A DNA stretch of 64,000 nucleotides from UBA5018 sp947463165 (GCA_943371245.1 CALRTY020000014.1:14528-78527); one strand, 5' to 3'; counted from the stretch's first letter, positions 24,736 to 32,698 are shown. Numbers and translations are program-made. Notes: a model not told the origin generated them from the sequence alone.

Positions 24736-25572
24736 ATGAAGATCTTCGCCACCGGCGGCACAGGCTTTCTTGGCAGTCACCTAATCCGTCAAGCTCTTGC
24801 TGAAGGCCATGATGTGGTCGCACTGAGGCGTACAGGGTCTCAGCCCCGTGTCTCCTTAGATAGGCAACCTAAATGGCTTGATGGCGAGTTGTCGGACAAC
24901 TGGAGCGAAACACTAACAGAATGTGAAGCTTTTGTTCATTTAGCCGCATATGGCGTAGCAAGCGGATCCAATGACTGGGAAAAATGTTTTCAGGCAAATG
25001 TGCTTGATTCAATACGTCTATGGCAACAAGCCGTGGCCGCAGGGATCAAGCGTTTCTTGATAGTAGGATCCTGTTTCGAGTATGGGCGCAGTGGCATGCG
25101 ATACGATGCCATCCCAGTGACAGCTCCTCTTGAGCCCACAACTGCCTACGCAGCGTCTAAGGCAGCCGCATCAATGGCTGCCCTAGCTTTAGCAGTGGAG
25201 CATCAACTAAGCCTGGTAGTTGCCCGTCCGTTTCATGTTTATGGCGAAGGAGAAGCGCCAGGACGTTTTTGGCCATCGCTTGTGGCGGCCGCCAATGCAG
25301 GCGAAGACCTGCCGATGACTAGTGGTGAGCAAATTAGAGACTTTCAGCCGGTTGAACAAGCCGCTAATCAGATTTTATCTTTACTATTCAGCTCCTCTCT
25401 TAATGCGGGAGATCCACTTGTTGCCAATCTTGGCACTGGCAACCCTACCTCTCTATACACATTTGCCAAGCGAGAGTGGGAGCGCCATAAAGCTACTGGG
25501 AGCATTCTTCCTGGATTGCTCCCCCATCGCGCAAATGAAGTATTGCGGTATGTTCCAAGGGTTAATTGTTAA
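24736..25572 (+). CDS. NAD(P)-dependent sugar-nucleotide reductase/epimerase
   Basis: The 278-residue short-chain dehydrogenase begins MKIFATGGTGFLGSHLIRQA with the NAD-binding loop, followed by FVHLAAYGVASGSNDWEKCF, the Ser in VGSCFEYGRSG and Tyr-Lys in TAYAASKAAA. VARPFHVYGEGEAPGRFWPS is typical of CDP-sugar reductases. After rfbFGH such a gene usually encodes the last step that fixes the dideoxyhexose (abequose, paratose or ascarylose type), so that role is inferred. The exact sugar cannot be told from sequence alone. An in-frame start at 24685 exists, but the ATG at 24736 fits the Rossmann start. Confidence 0.8.
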   Translation: MKIFATGGTGFLGSHLIRQALAEGHDVVALRRTGSQPRVSLDRQPKWLDGELSDNWSETLTECEAFVHLAAYGVASGSNDWEKCFQANVLDSIRLWQQAVAAGIKRFLIVGSCFEYGRSGMRYDAIPVTAPLEPTTAYAASKAAASMAALALAVEHQLSLVVARPFHVYGEGEAPGRFWPSLVAAANAGEDLPMTSGEQIRDFQPVEQAANQILSLLFSSSLNAGDPLVANLGTGNPTSLYTFAKREWERHKATGSILPGLLPHRANEVLRYVPRVNC

Positions 25573-25704
25573 TAAATGCTTTGAATTCATTTTGAGCGTT
25601 ACGCAACTGACAATGGCAGCGGCATTTGGTTTTCAATCAATATCTATACTTTATGCAACATGATTCAATTCTCGTTCTCTTAGCTCAACCTCTTCTCTTT
25701 TATC

Positions 25705-26904
25705 ATGGCCTCGTCCCTTCCAGGATCAGTTGGACTGATGAATAAACTTAAGAGTGATCCTCATTCGTTTATGGAAAAATTCAACGACTCAACAGCTGAT
25801 CCAGTTTTTCAAATGCGGCTTATGCGTGCATTTGCTGAGAGGCATATTAACCCACTTGACGTTGTCAATACTAGGTATCTATCTAGCGACTCAAACTTAC
25901 AACTCTGCATCCGTGCATATGCAGAGTTGAAGCAAATGGAAGCAGCTCTACTTGCATATCCAGAACAGCTTGATCACTTAGAAGAAGTTAGCAAAAACAA
26001 CAGACTTTTCAAGGTTGCGGATGAATTATTTCCTGTCGGCGGCAATTGCATACGAGGATCTAGTTATGTCGATAATTGTCTTGATCAACCCCTATCAAGT
26101 AAGCCTGCAATTGTTTTTCTGCACGGATTAAGCACTCCACAAAGAGATAAAAAGGGTGTTTTCTTCATATTAGCTAGTCAACTTTACCTTTGTAAGCTTT
26201 GGCCTCTATTGTTTTTTAACGCGTCTACTTATCAAAGTTCATTTATTGTCCATGTTCATATTGTCAATCCTGACATCTCTTTTCTTAGTGATTTGGTCAG
26301 GATTGCGCCGTCAAATATAATTTTTACATCCAGTGAAGTTGATACAAAGCGGCCTCATATGACGCCTTATTATCACGCACTTCGATATCTGTTGTTGCCA
26401 ATAATTCTTGGGATTCATAAGCTCCCTGTCATTCTTTTGGGCGCAGATGTTGTGTTTAGTGACATTGCAGATTGCTTGGTTGATTCAAAACCTCACTGCG
26501 TAGGGCTCTACCGAGGCCAAAATCCAGAACCTTTCAAGACACCGTGGAATCATGCATGCGGTGATTTAGTAGTTATCCCATTCACGCCCGAAGGACGTTT
26601 ATTCTCGAAAGGAGTATCTAACTATATAGATAGTGTAGACACCATAAAGCAGCATACTCTTTATCTTGACCAAGCAGCGTTAACTATGACATTTAATAGA
26701 ATGCATTTTTATAGAAATATTGATTTATTTTTTGATCCCAAGGTGGAGATTAAAAGTATATGCAACCTTAATTCTCGTGGTTCCCTCCCGGAAAAGCTTA
26801 GCAATGCCTTATTATGGCATGATTCTGTTACGAATTCGACCAAGGCCACAGATTATTGTAGCTCTTTGGAATCGCAATTGTCGTCATTGGCGAATAACAG
26901 CTAA
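25705..26904 (+). CDS. Putative glycosyltransferase of unrecognised family (paralogue 1)
   Basis: I do not recognise this 399-residue protein. It shares collinear blocks with the next gene: YYHALRYLLLPIILGIHKLP, ILLGADVVFSD (246-252), CVGLYRG, TPWNHACGDLVVIPFTPEG, LYLDQAAL (319-326) and ICNLNSRGSLPEKLSNALLW. The ADVVF segment after a hydrophobic strand and the later LDQ resemble the acidic DxD-type site and DQ motif of GT-A glycosyltransferases, which is inference. There is no membrane segment or signal peptide. It is clearly more AT-rich than the core genome and sits directly after CDP-sugar genes, suggesting a role in building a surface glycan. Confidence 0.55.
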   Translation: MASSLPGSVGLMNKLKSDPHSFMEKFNDSTADPVFQMRLMRAFAERHINPLDVVNTRYLSSDSNLQLCIRAYAELKQMEAALLAYPEQLDHLEEVSKNNRLFKVADELFPVGGNCIRGSSYVDNCLDQPLSSKPAIVFLHGLSTPQRDKKGVFFILASQLYLCKLWPLLFFNASTYQSSFIVHVHIVNPDISFLSDLVRIAPSNIIFTSSEVDTKRPHMTPYYHALRYLLLPIILGIHKLPVILLGADVVFSDIADCLVDSKPHCVGLYRGQNPEPFKTPWNHACGDLVVIPFTPEGRLFSKGVSNYIDSVDTIKQHTLYLDQAALTMTFNRMHFYRNIDLFFDPKVEIKSICNLNSRGSLPEKLSNALLWHDSVTNSTKATDYCSSLESQLSSLANNS

Positions 26905-26973
26905 GTCCGCTTGGCTCATTCGTCCCCTTGCTTACTGCCTTTCTTTAATCATTAATCAGCTCGAACTAAACCA

Positions 26974-28122
26974 ATGGTAGAATCATTCGACAAAATCCGG
27001 CAACTTCTGCACGAAGACCCGACGCATCTTGCTCAGTTAATTACTGATAATAATAGCGACTTGAGTGTCAATGAAGTTTTGCATGCTATGCGTCTTTTAT
27101 GTGAAAGTGAGTTTCACACGCCGACATATTTGAAGCAACTTCGATCTCATCCAAATTTGCTCATTTCTGACTGTGCTTCAGCTTACTTGGAGCTTGAAGG
27201 AATGACTGATATTGGGAAACCTTATACCCGTGAAATACCTTTTATAAAAAAAATATCTTCAAACTCTGAGCTATTTAAATCTCGTTTCGAACTTTTTCCA
27301 CGTGGTGCCTTGTCAATTAGGTCTCATTCTTATGTTAAAGAGTGTTGGCAGAGAAGATCTTCTTTTGCACCGTTTATTAAACTCCTTAAGGTGGCATCAG
27401 CCCGCTCAACAGAACGGTGTGTTTTTTTCTATACTTGTTCTTATCAGTATTTATTGGGACTACACGATCTATTGTATTTGAACGCAAGTCACTTTATGCA
27501 AGATGGCTTAATTCATCTTCATATTATTGGAAGCGAAATACCGGATAACTTGCTCTCGCAATTCCAATTGCTGAGTCTGCCAAATATATCTATTACCTAC
27601 AGCGATATAAACCCTGAATGGGCTGACAGGGCGGCGTACTATCACGCTTATCGCTACCTTCTTTTGCCACTATTGCTGGAATTTTATAGACTTCCCATAA
27701 TGTTGCTGGGTTCTGATACGGCTTTCGCGCAGCCTGCCTACTTGCTCGTCTCTGACAACCCCAATTCTATAGGGCTTTACTTTTGGAACCCTAGGAGAAG
27801 AGTCCCTTGGAAGCATATATTTGCAGATGTCGTGTATTTCCCATATACCCAAAAGGGCTGTACGTTTGCTCATGCAATTTCTAATTATCTTAGTAGGGAT
27901 GACTGGGACAGTGGTAGGCTGCTTTACTTTGATCAGGTTGCTGTTGCATTTATTTTTAACTATCTAAGTACATCTTTGCATGACGCTGAAGTTAATGATA
28001 TTCTGCCAAAGTTAAAGAGCGGTATCTGCAATACTAATGGAGGCGGTTCGCTGCAAGAAAAACTTGATAATGGATTAACTTGGATCAATTTGAAAATGCA
28101 TAAACATTCCCGAGAAGCTTAA
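26974..28122 (+). CDS. Putative glycosyltransferase of unrecognised family (paralogue 2)
   Basis: This 382-residue protein is a diverged paralogue of the preceding gene, with the same block order and near-identical spacing: AYYHAYRYLLLPLLLEFYRL, IMLLGSDTAF (242-251), SIGLYFWNPRRRVPWKH, FPYTQKGC, LLYFDQVAV (317-325), ICNTNGGGSLQEKLDNGLTW. Its acidic motif is GSDTAF where paralogue 1 has GADVVF, so only the first Asp is shared. The N-terminal 110 residues are helical with weak similarity between the two. AT-rich composition and position at the island's end argue for horizontal acquisition with local duplication. Function is not known. Confidence 0.55.
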   Translation: MVESFDKIRQLLHEDPTHLAQLITDNNSDLSVNEVLHAMRLLCESEFHTPTYLKQLRSHPNLLISDCASAYLELEGMTDIGKPYTREIPFIKKISSNSELFKSRFELFPRGALSIRSHSYVKECWQRRSSFAPFIKLLKVASARSTERCVFFYTCSYQYLLGLHDLLYLNASHFMQDGLIHLHIIGSEIPDNLLSQFQLLSLPNISITYSDINPEWADRAAYYHAYRYLLLPLLLEFYRLPIMLLGSDTAFAQPAYLLVSDNPNSIGLYFWNPRRRVPWKHIFADVVYFPYTQKGCTFAHAISNYLSRDDWDSGRLLYFDQVAVAFIFNYLSTSLHDAEVNDILPKLKSGICNTNGGGSLQEKLDNGLTWINLKMHKHSREA

Positions 28123-28189
28123 ATCGCTGTGTCTGTGTCGCCTCGGGCGACCAGATGATGTCAGACTAGTGTAGATTTGGAAATCTGAG

Positions 28190-28201
28190 ATTTCACTACT
28201 A
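28190..28201. repeat. 12-bp direct repeat, left copy
   Basis: atttcactacta is identical to 29397-29408. The two copies bracket the transposase remnant and both hairpins. Confidence 0.6.
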
Positions 28202-28516
28202 TTAGGGAGGGTCTGGATGGCTTCCCAACGAACTATGGCCGCCAAGGCAGGGACATAAATCACGGGGCCTAGCCGGACCGAATGATCGGATTGTCTAGGC
28301 ACTCATTAGTGACAGGTTATTCATCTAAAGATAAATCATGTTCGGCTTTCAATTGATGAATTTTACCAGCCTTTTGGCGGTAAATTTTATCTCGAGAATC
28401 GTTGGGTACTGCTGCCTGAATTAATCCCTTGCCAGAATTTTTAAGAGACTTGTGCGCGCCACTCGATTCTGCAATGCTGGGTTTCGCGCGGGCCCGCCTA
28501 AAAGTTTGATTAACCC

Positions 28517-29174
28517 GATGCTGCTGCGTTGATGGAGCCTCCCAGGGCCAGCATTCCACCGATGTCGTGGGCCAGCTGCTTGCAGGCCAGCGCGAATCGA
28601 ACGGAAGCCACCACGGCGCCCCTGTTCTCCTTGCCACAGTCCGTAGCAAGGAGAACAGGGGCGCGCCGCTCCGGTTGGCGTAGCGGTGGGCGTCCTCACC
28701 CAGTTGCACGTCGCACACCCAGTGCCATTCATTTTCGATACTCCAGCGCTGCCGGATCAGCCGCAGAAAAGCTTTTGGGGTGTGCGCAGGATTGTGAGGA
28801 ATTAGAGGACGTGCGTTACCCGCTGGCCTTGACGGATCACGGTGTGAGTAATCAGCTCCACGATCCAGCTGCTTCCTGGCCAGCTAGCCTTGATGTGTTC
28901 AGGGGTTTCCTTGGCCCTCAGCTGTCAGGTGGTCGTGCGGCCATGTTGTTTCTCGAAAGCGCTTGCTGTGAACTGGATCTTGCGCCTCCCACGAAACCGG
29001 AGGCTGGTCTGGCGATGCAGGGTCAGCTGGTTGCCCTTGATGCTCAGAAGGACGTCGTCCCCCTGCTCCAGGCACCATCGTAATAGCCTGGGTGGTGTGC
29101 AGAGCATCTGCCTGGATCAGCATGCCTTCCAGATCCAGCGTGCTCAGTAGCTTCTTGAGAGTGCCCGGTGTCAA
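28517..29174 (-). pseudogene. Degenerate ISAs1-family transposase
   Basis: Transposase sequence is split over frames on the minus strand. It begins LKKLLSTLDLEGMLIQADAL, shifts to LEQGDDVLLSIKGNQLTLHR, then ELRAKETPEHIKA, then another shift to FLRLIRQRWSIENEWHWVCD with VQLGEDAHRYANRSGAPLFS and finally SLLRTVA. These are the DDE-domain landmarks of ISAs1 (H-repeat) transposases: the ADAL acidic site, KGNQ and the C-terminal IEN-WHW. An in-frame stop lies after HGRTT, the N-terminal third is missing, and the end is disrupted by an inverted duplication. No intact terminal repeats were found. Confidence 0.8.
28616..28664. repeat. Perfect 19-bp inverted repeat inside the transposase remnant
   Basis: gcgcccctgttctccttgc (28616-28634) and its exact complement (28646-28664) flank 11 bases. 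The left arm replaces the sequence where ISAs1 transposases normally read NLLRRGG, so the palindrome looks like a secondary inverted duplication. Confidence 0.85.
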
Positions 29175-29310
29175 CTACTTAGGCGGGTTTCCCCCGGTCC
29201 GTCCCAATGCCCCCTGCTATGGCATGGGGAGGCGTCATCGTTCATCAACGTCTGCCAGGTTGCTGGTGTGCTGGCTGGTGTTTTTCAGAAAGCTCAACAT
29301 AGAAAATACA

Positions 29311-29361
29311 AACCCCACTCGCTAGCGGCCAAACCCTGTTTGACCGCTAGCGAGTGGGGTT
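29311..29361. repeat. Long perfect hairpin (18-bp arms)
   Basis: aaccccactcgctagcgg (29311-29328) pairs perfectly with 29344-29361 around a 15-base spacer. After one mismatch, pairing can extend into the spacer (caaac/gtttg). No T-run follows. It may be the end of a mobile or MITE-like element. Confidence 0.85.
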
Positions 29362-29396
29362 CGTTGATAAGTCAGGCTGGGTCTAGCTCCGAGCGA

Positions 29397-29408
29397 ATTT
29401 CACTACTA
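29397..29408. repeat. 12-bp direct repeat, right copy
   Basis: Second copy of atttcactacta, matching 28190-28201 on the left of the IS graveyard. Confidence 0.6.
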
Positions 29409-29538
29409 AGCCACAAGCACTTAGTCAGCCGTAATCAAGCCAGCCACCCAATCACCCAGCCCCAATTCATACCCCAATCATCCTCGCCCCGCCCACATCC
29501 CAATAAGTCCCGCCCGCGCCCCCATTGACGCGCCCCAG

Positions 29539-31395
29539 TCAAGGCATCACACTAGTAGCCAGTAACTCCTTAAGATCATCCCCCTCAATCACCTCCTTAT
29601 CAAGAATCTTCTCGGAAATAGAGTCTAGTAATGGGCGATTGTGGTGCAGGATCGCTAGCGCCCGTTCGTGAGCCCTGTCCACCAGGCCTCTTACCTCGCG
29701 GTCGATCGCCTGGGCGGTGGCATCGCTCACCGACCGCCGGGGGTTGTTGTTGCCCCCGAGGAAGCGGCTGCCGCCCTGCTTGTCGTAGGCCAGGGGACCG
29801 AGGGTTTCGCTCATGCCGTAGGTGCCCACCATCTGTTCGGCGATGTCGGTGGCGCGCTGCAGATCGTTGGCGGCGCCGGTGGTTACTTCACCAAAGACAA
29901 TTTCTTCGGCGCTGCGGCCCCCCAGCAGGGTGGCGATTTGGCCCTCCAGATCTTCCTTGGAATTGAGGAAGCGCTCTTCTGTGGGCAATTGCAGGGTGTA
30001 GCCCAGGGCGCTCATGCCGCGGGGAACGATCGATATTTTGGCCACCTTGCTGCCGCCGGGCATCAAGTGGCCCACGATGGCGTGACCCACCTCGTGATAG
30101 GCAACCACCTTCTTTTCGTCTGGTTGCAGCACCCGGCTCTTCTTCTCCAGACCAGCCACCACCCGCTCGATCGCCTCATTCAGGTCGGCCTGCTCCACGG
30201 CGGTGCGGTATTGACGGGCCGCCAATAATGCCGCCTCATTAACCAAATTGGCCAGATCTGCGCCGGCAAAACCACTGGTGGCCTGGGCGATGCGATCGAG
30301 GTCTACCCCAGGGGAAAGTTTTACCTTTTTGCCATAGATATCGAGAATCGTGCGGCGACCCGATAGGTCTGGCCGATCCACCAGCACCTGGCGATCGAAG
30401 CGACCCGGCCGCAGTAGGGCGGCATCAAGGGTTTCCGGCTGGTTGGTGGCCGCCAGCACGATCACCGGCTTGTCCTTGGAGGCAAAGCCATCCATCTCGG
30501 TGAGCAGCTGGTTGAGCGTTTGTTCGCGCTCGTCGTTGCCGCCAACAACGCCCATCGAACCACCACGGCTCTTGCCGATGGCATCTAGCTCATCGATGAA
30601 AATAATGCAGGGCGCCTTCTGTTTGGCCTGTTCAAACAGGTCGCGCACCCGAGCCGCACCGGCCCCCACGAACAGCTCCACAAATTCGGAGCCAGAAATA
30701 ATGAAAAAGGGCACGCTCGCTTCGCCAGCCACCGCCTTGGAAAGCAGCGTCTTGCCGGTGCCCGGGGGGCCCACCAACAAAACTCCCTTGGGGATGCGGG
30801 CGCCGATGGCGGCATAGCGCTCGGGGGTTTTTAGAAAATCAACGATCTCGGTGAGTTCGGCTTTAGCCTCATCCACGCCGGCCACATCGGCGAAGGTAAC
30901 GCGGGATTCTTCATCGGGCACATATACCTTCGCTTTGCTCTTGGTGAAGCTCAAGGCCCCCTGGGCACCGCCCATGGAGCGTCGCGCGAAGAACTGCAAC
31001 ACCAGGATAAAAATCAGTGGCGGCACCACCCAGCTCAGGGCCGTACTAATAAAGCTGGGCCGCTTTGGTGGTGCGGCGGCAAACTCCACGCCATGATCCT
31101 CCAGGCGCTGCGGTAACTCCATGTCGAAGATTGGCGTGGTAGCCAATACGGTGGGAGCTCCTTCCGCCGGCGCCTCATTCAGCTCATAGCGAATTTGATC
31201 TGAAGTAATAAATGCCCGCCGCACATTGTTGTCATTCACCTGGTCGATGAACAGCGAATAGGGCACGCGCGGCACCTGGTTGGCCGGATTCGGCAGGAAG
31301 TTGCTGAACAGCAGCAACACCCCTACGCCGATCAAAATTAAGTTGATCAGGCCGGCGCGCCGGTTGGGTTTGTTCTCGTCCTGGCGTATGGGCAT
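29539..31395 (-). CDS. ftsH: ATP-dependent zinc metalloprotease FtsH
   Basis: FtsH is a membrane-bound hexameric AAA+ protease that degrades damaged membrane proteins; in cyanobacteria some copies act in photosystem II repair. The 618-residue product has two membrane helices (LINLILIGVGVLLLFSNFLP and LSWVVPPLIFILVLQFFA), Walker A GPPGTGKT, Walker B IIFIDELDAIG, the SRH region and the zinc site HEVGHAIVG followed by LLGGRSAEEIVFGEVTTGAA. The ATG at 31395 starts MPIRQDENKPNRRAGLINL. Cyanobacteria carry several FtsH homologues and which one this is cannot be fixed here. It is divergent from the SRAP gene by 80 bp. Confidence 0.96.
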   Translation of the reverse strand: MPIRQDENKPNRRAGLINLILIGVGVLLLFSNFLPNPANQVPRVPYSLFIDQVNDNNVRRAFITSDQIRYELNEAPAEGAPTVLATTPIFDMELPQRLEDHGVEFAAAPPKRPSFISTALSWVVPPLIFILVLQFFARRSMGGAQGALSFTKSKAKVYVPDEESRVTFADVAGVDEAKAELTEIVDFLKTPERYAAIGARIPKGVLLVGPPGTGKTLLSKAVAGEASVPFFIISGSEFVELFVGAGAARVRDLFEQAKQKAPCIIFIDELDAIGKSRGGSMGVVGGNDEREQTLNQLLTEMDGFASKDKPVIVLAATNQPETLDAALLRPGRFDRQVLVDRPDLSGRRTILDIYGKKVKLSPGVDLDRIAQATSGFAGADLANLVNEAALLAARQYRTAVEQADLNEAIERVVAGLEKKSRVLQPDEKKVVAYHEVGHAIVGHLMPGGSKVAKISIVPRGMSALGYTLQLPTEERFLNSKEDLEGQIATLLGGRSAEEIVFGEVTTGAANDLQRATDIAEQMVGTYGMSETLGPLAYDKQGGSRFLGGNNNPRRSVSDATAQAIDREVRGLVDRAHERALAILHHNRPLLDSISEKILDKEVIEGDDLKELLATSVMP

Positions 31396-31475
31396 GGCGA
31401 GCGGGCCACGGATTGGACCCAAACTAAGGGGGTGCTCCCTGCTGCCGATCCGGCGGAGAACCGAACGTATCAAGC

Positions 31476-32129
31476 ATGTGCGGCAGCTTTTCACTCACCA
31501 GCAGCCTTGAGCGGCTCCAACCCCGGCTGCGGGGCAGCCTGCCCCCGGGCCTCTCCAGCCATTACAGCGGCCGTGATCAGGTGCTGCCGGGGCAGCCGGT
31601 GTTGCTCTGCCGCCAGGATCAGGGCCGCCTGGAGACCGCCCTGGCCCTCTGGGGCCTGCTGCCGGCCTGGGCCCGCGATCCCAGCGCCGCCCGCCGCTCG
31701 ATGCTTGCCCGCCGCTCGATCCTGGCCCGCAGCGAAACCGTGGCGGAAAAGGCCAGTTTTCGCGGCCCCTGGCGCCATCACCGCGCCCTGGTGCCGGCCG
31801 ATGCCTTTTTCGAGAAGGGGCGCCGCTTTGGCCGCCGCGATGGCCAACCCTTCTGGCTCGGCGGTCTGTGGGAGCGCTGGCTGGGGGCGGACGGCAGCGA
31901 ATTTGACAGCTGCTGCCTGCTCACCACCGCCGCCAACGCCCTGGTGGCCCCAGTGCATCCCCGCATGCCGGTGGTAATCGCCGACCACCAGGCAGAAGCC
32001 TGGCTACTGGCTCAAGATGGTCCGGCCCTGAGGGCGCTGCAGCCGCTGCTGGCCCCCTGGGATCCGGCCGCCTGGCAGCTGATCCCAGCGGCTGGCGCTC
32101 ACGCATCTCGCCAACTGAGTCTTTTGTAG
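31476..32129 (+). CDS. SOS-response-associated peptidase (YedK/HMCES, SRAP)
   Basis: SRAP proteins bind abasic sites in single-stranded DNA and form a protective thiazolidine cross-link through Cys2. The 217-residue protein starts MCGSFSLTS with that Cys2. It also has WGLLPAWARDPSAARRS, ARSETVAEKASFRGPWRHHR (Asn/Arg pocket region), LVPADAFFEKG with the catalytic Glu, and VHPRMPVVIADHQAEAWL carrying the conserved His. It is slightly compact relative to YedK (222). It stands alone and divergent from ftsH; LexA control is possible but no SOS box was identified. Confidence 0.9.
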   Translation: MCGSFSLTSSLERLQPRLRGSLPPGLSSHYSGRDQVLPGQPVLLCRQDQGRLETALALWGLLPAWARDPSAARRSMLARRSILARSETVAEKASFRGPWRHHRALVPADAFFEKGRRFGRRDGQPFWLGGLWERWLGADGSEFDSCCLLTTAANALVAPVHPRMPVVIADHQAEAWLLAQDGPALRALQPLLAPWDPAAWQLIPAAGAHASRQLSLL

Positions 32130-32138
32130 TGCTCTATT

Positions 32139-32172
32139 GGCTGTAACGCTCCTTTAGCTGTAACGCTCTTTT
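32139..32172. repeat. 17-bp tandem repeat, two copies
   Basis: ggctgtaacgctccttt (32139-32155) is followed directly by agctgtaacgctctttt (32156-32172), differing at two positions, with a further partial ggctaaaa. Confidence 0.75.
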
Positions 32173-32297
32173 GGCTAAAATATTATTGGTCACCTCGAAA
32201 AATTGGCCGTTCGATTTCCGCGAGTTAATGATAAGCAAGTTGCCAGCAGGTTTCTGGCGCCCTGAAATCGCTGAGATTTAGAATTTCCGATCTGCGC

Positions 32298-32367
32298 TTT
32301 AGCTAGGCCCGTTTCGCTAGACCGGTTTAGCTAGACCGGTTCAGCTAGACCAGTTCAGCTAGACAAG
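32298..32367. repeat. Five tandem 14-bp repeats upstream of the Nif11 gene
   Basis: The units are tttagctaggcccg, tttcgctagaccgg, tttagctagaccgg, ttcagctagaccag and ttcagctagacaag. They end 34 bp before the ATG at 32402. Each unit contains the near-palindrome agctagac or gctag. Confidence 0.88.
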
Positions 32368-32401
32368 CCCCTCCCTGTCCCCCAACGGAGCCGCCCAGCA
32401 G

Positions 32402-32647
32402 ATGAGCCTCGAGCAACTCGACGCCTTTATCGCCCACGCCCAGCAGCAGCCCGAACTCCAGATCAAGCTGCAGCAGCCCCTCGACCTGGAGGAATTCCTG
32501 GCCCTTGCCCAGGGCGCTGGCTATCCCCTTCAAGAAAGCGACGTGATCGCCGCCCAGCTGCGTCAGGAGCAACAGCTCAGCGACTCCGAGCTGCAGCACC
32601 GCGCTGGCCTGGAAGCCCGCAAATTGCGCAATTTCATCCTGGCCTGA
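32402..32647 (+). CDS. Nif11-domain protein
   Basis: The 81-residue protein starts MSLEQLDAFIAHAQQQPELQ and continues IKLQQPLDLEEFLALAQGAG and SDVIAAQLRQEQQLSDSELQ, the Nif11 fold. Nif11-type sequences serve as leader peptides of prochlorosin-type lanthipeptides, but also occur as stand-alone proteins. Here there is no Gly-Gly cleavage motif and no Cys-rich core after the domain (it ends AGLEARKLRNFILA). A precursor role is therefore unlikely and the function is open. No LanM-type enzyme is in the window. A DUF427 gene follows after 51 bp. Confidence 0.8.
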   Translation: MSLEQLDAFIAHAQQQPELQIKLQQPLDLEEFLALAQGAGYPLQESDVIAAQLRQEQQLSDSELQHRAGLEARKLRNFILA

Positions 32648-32698
32648 TTGGGCTGCCTTTTACTGGACAGCCCCGGCCTAAGCGATCCCCTCTCCCCC

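Larger units (their letters stand above)
28123..29538. other. Insertion-sequence graveyard between the sugar island and ftsH
   Basis: No intact gene is present. It holds a frameshifted ISAs1-type transposase remnant (28517-29174), a perfect 19-bp inverted repeat (28616-28664), and an 18-bp hairpin (29311-29361). The 12-bp sequence atttcactacta occurs on both sides (28190-28201 and 29397-29408). The last 130 bp before ftsH are C-rich with no recognisable feature. Confidence 0.65.

Noticed and set aside
29092..29528. Plus-strand frames across the IS graveyard end
   Set aside because: They read the hairpin and transposase antisense and have no protein-like pattern.
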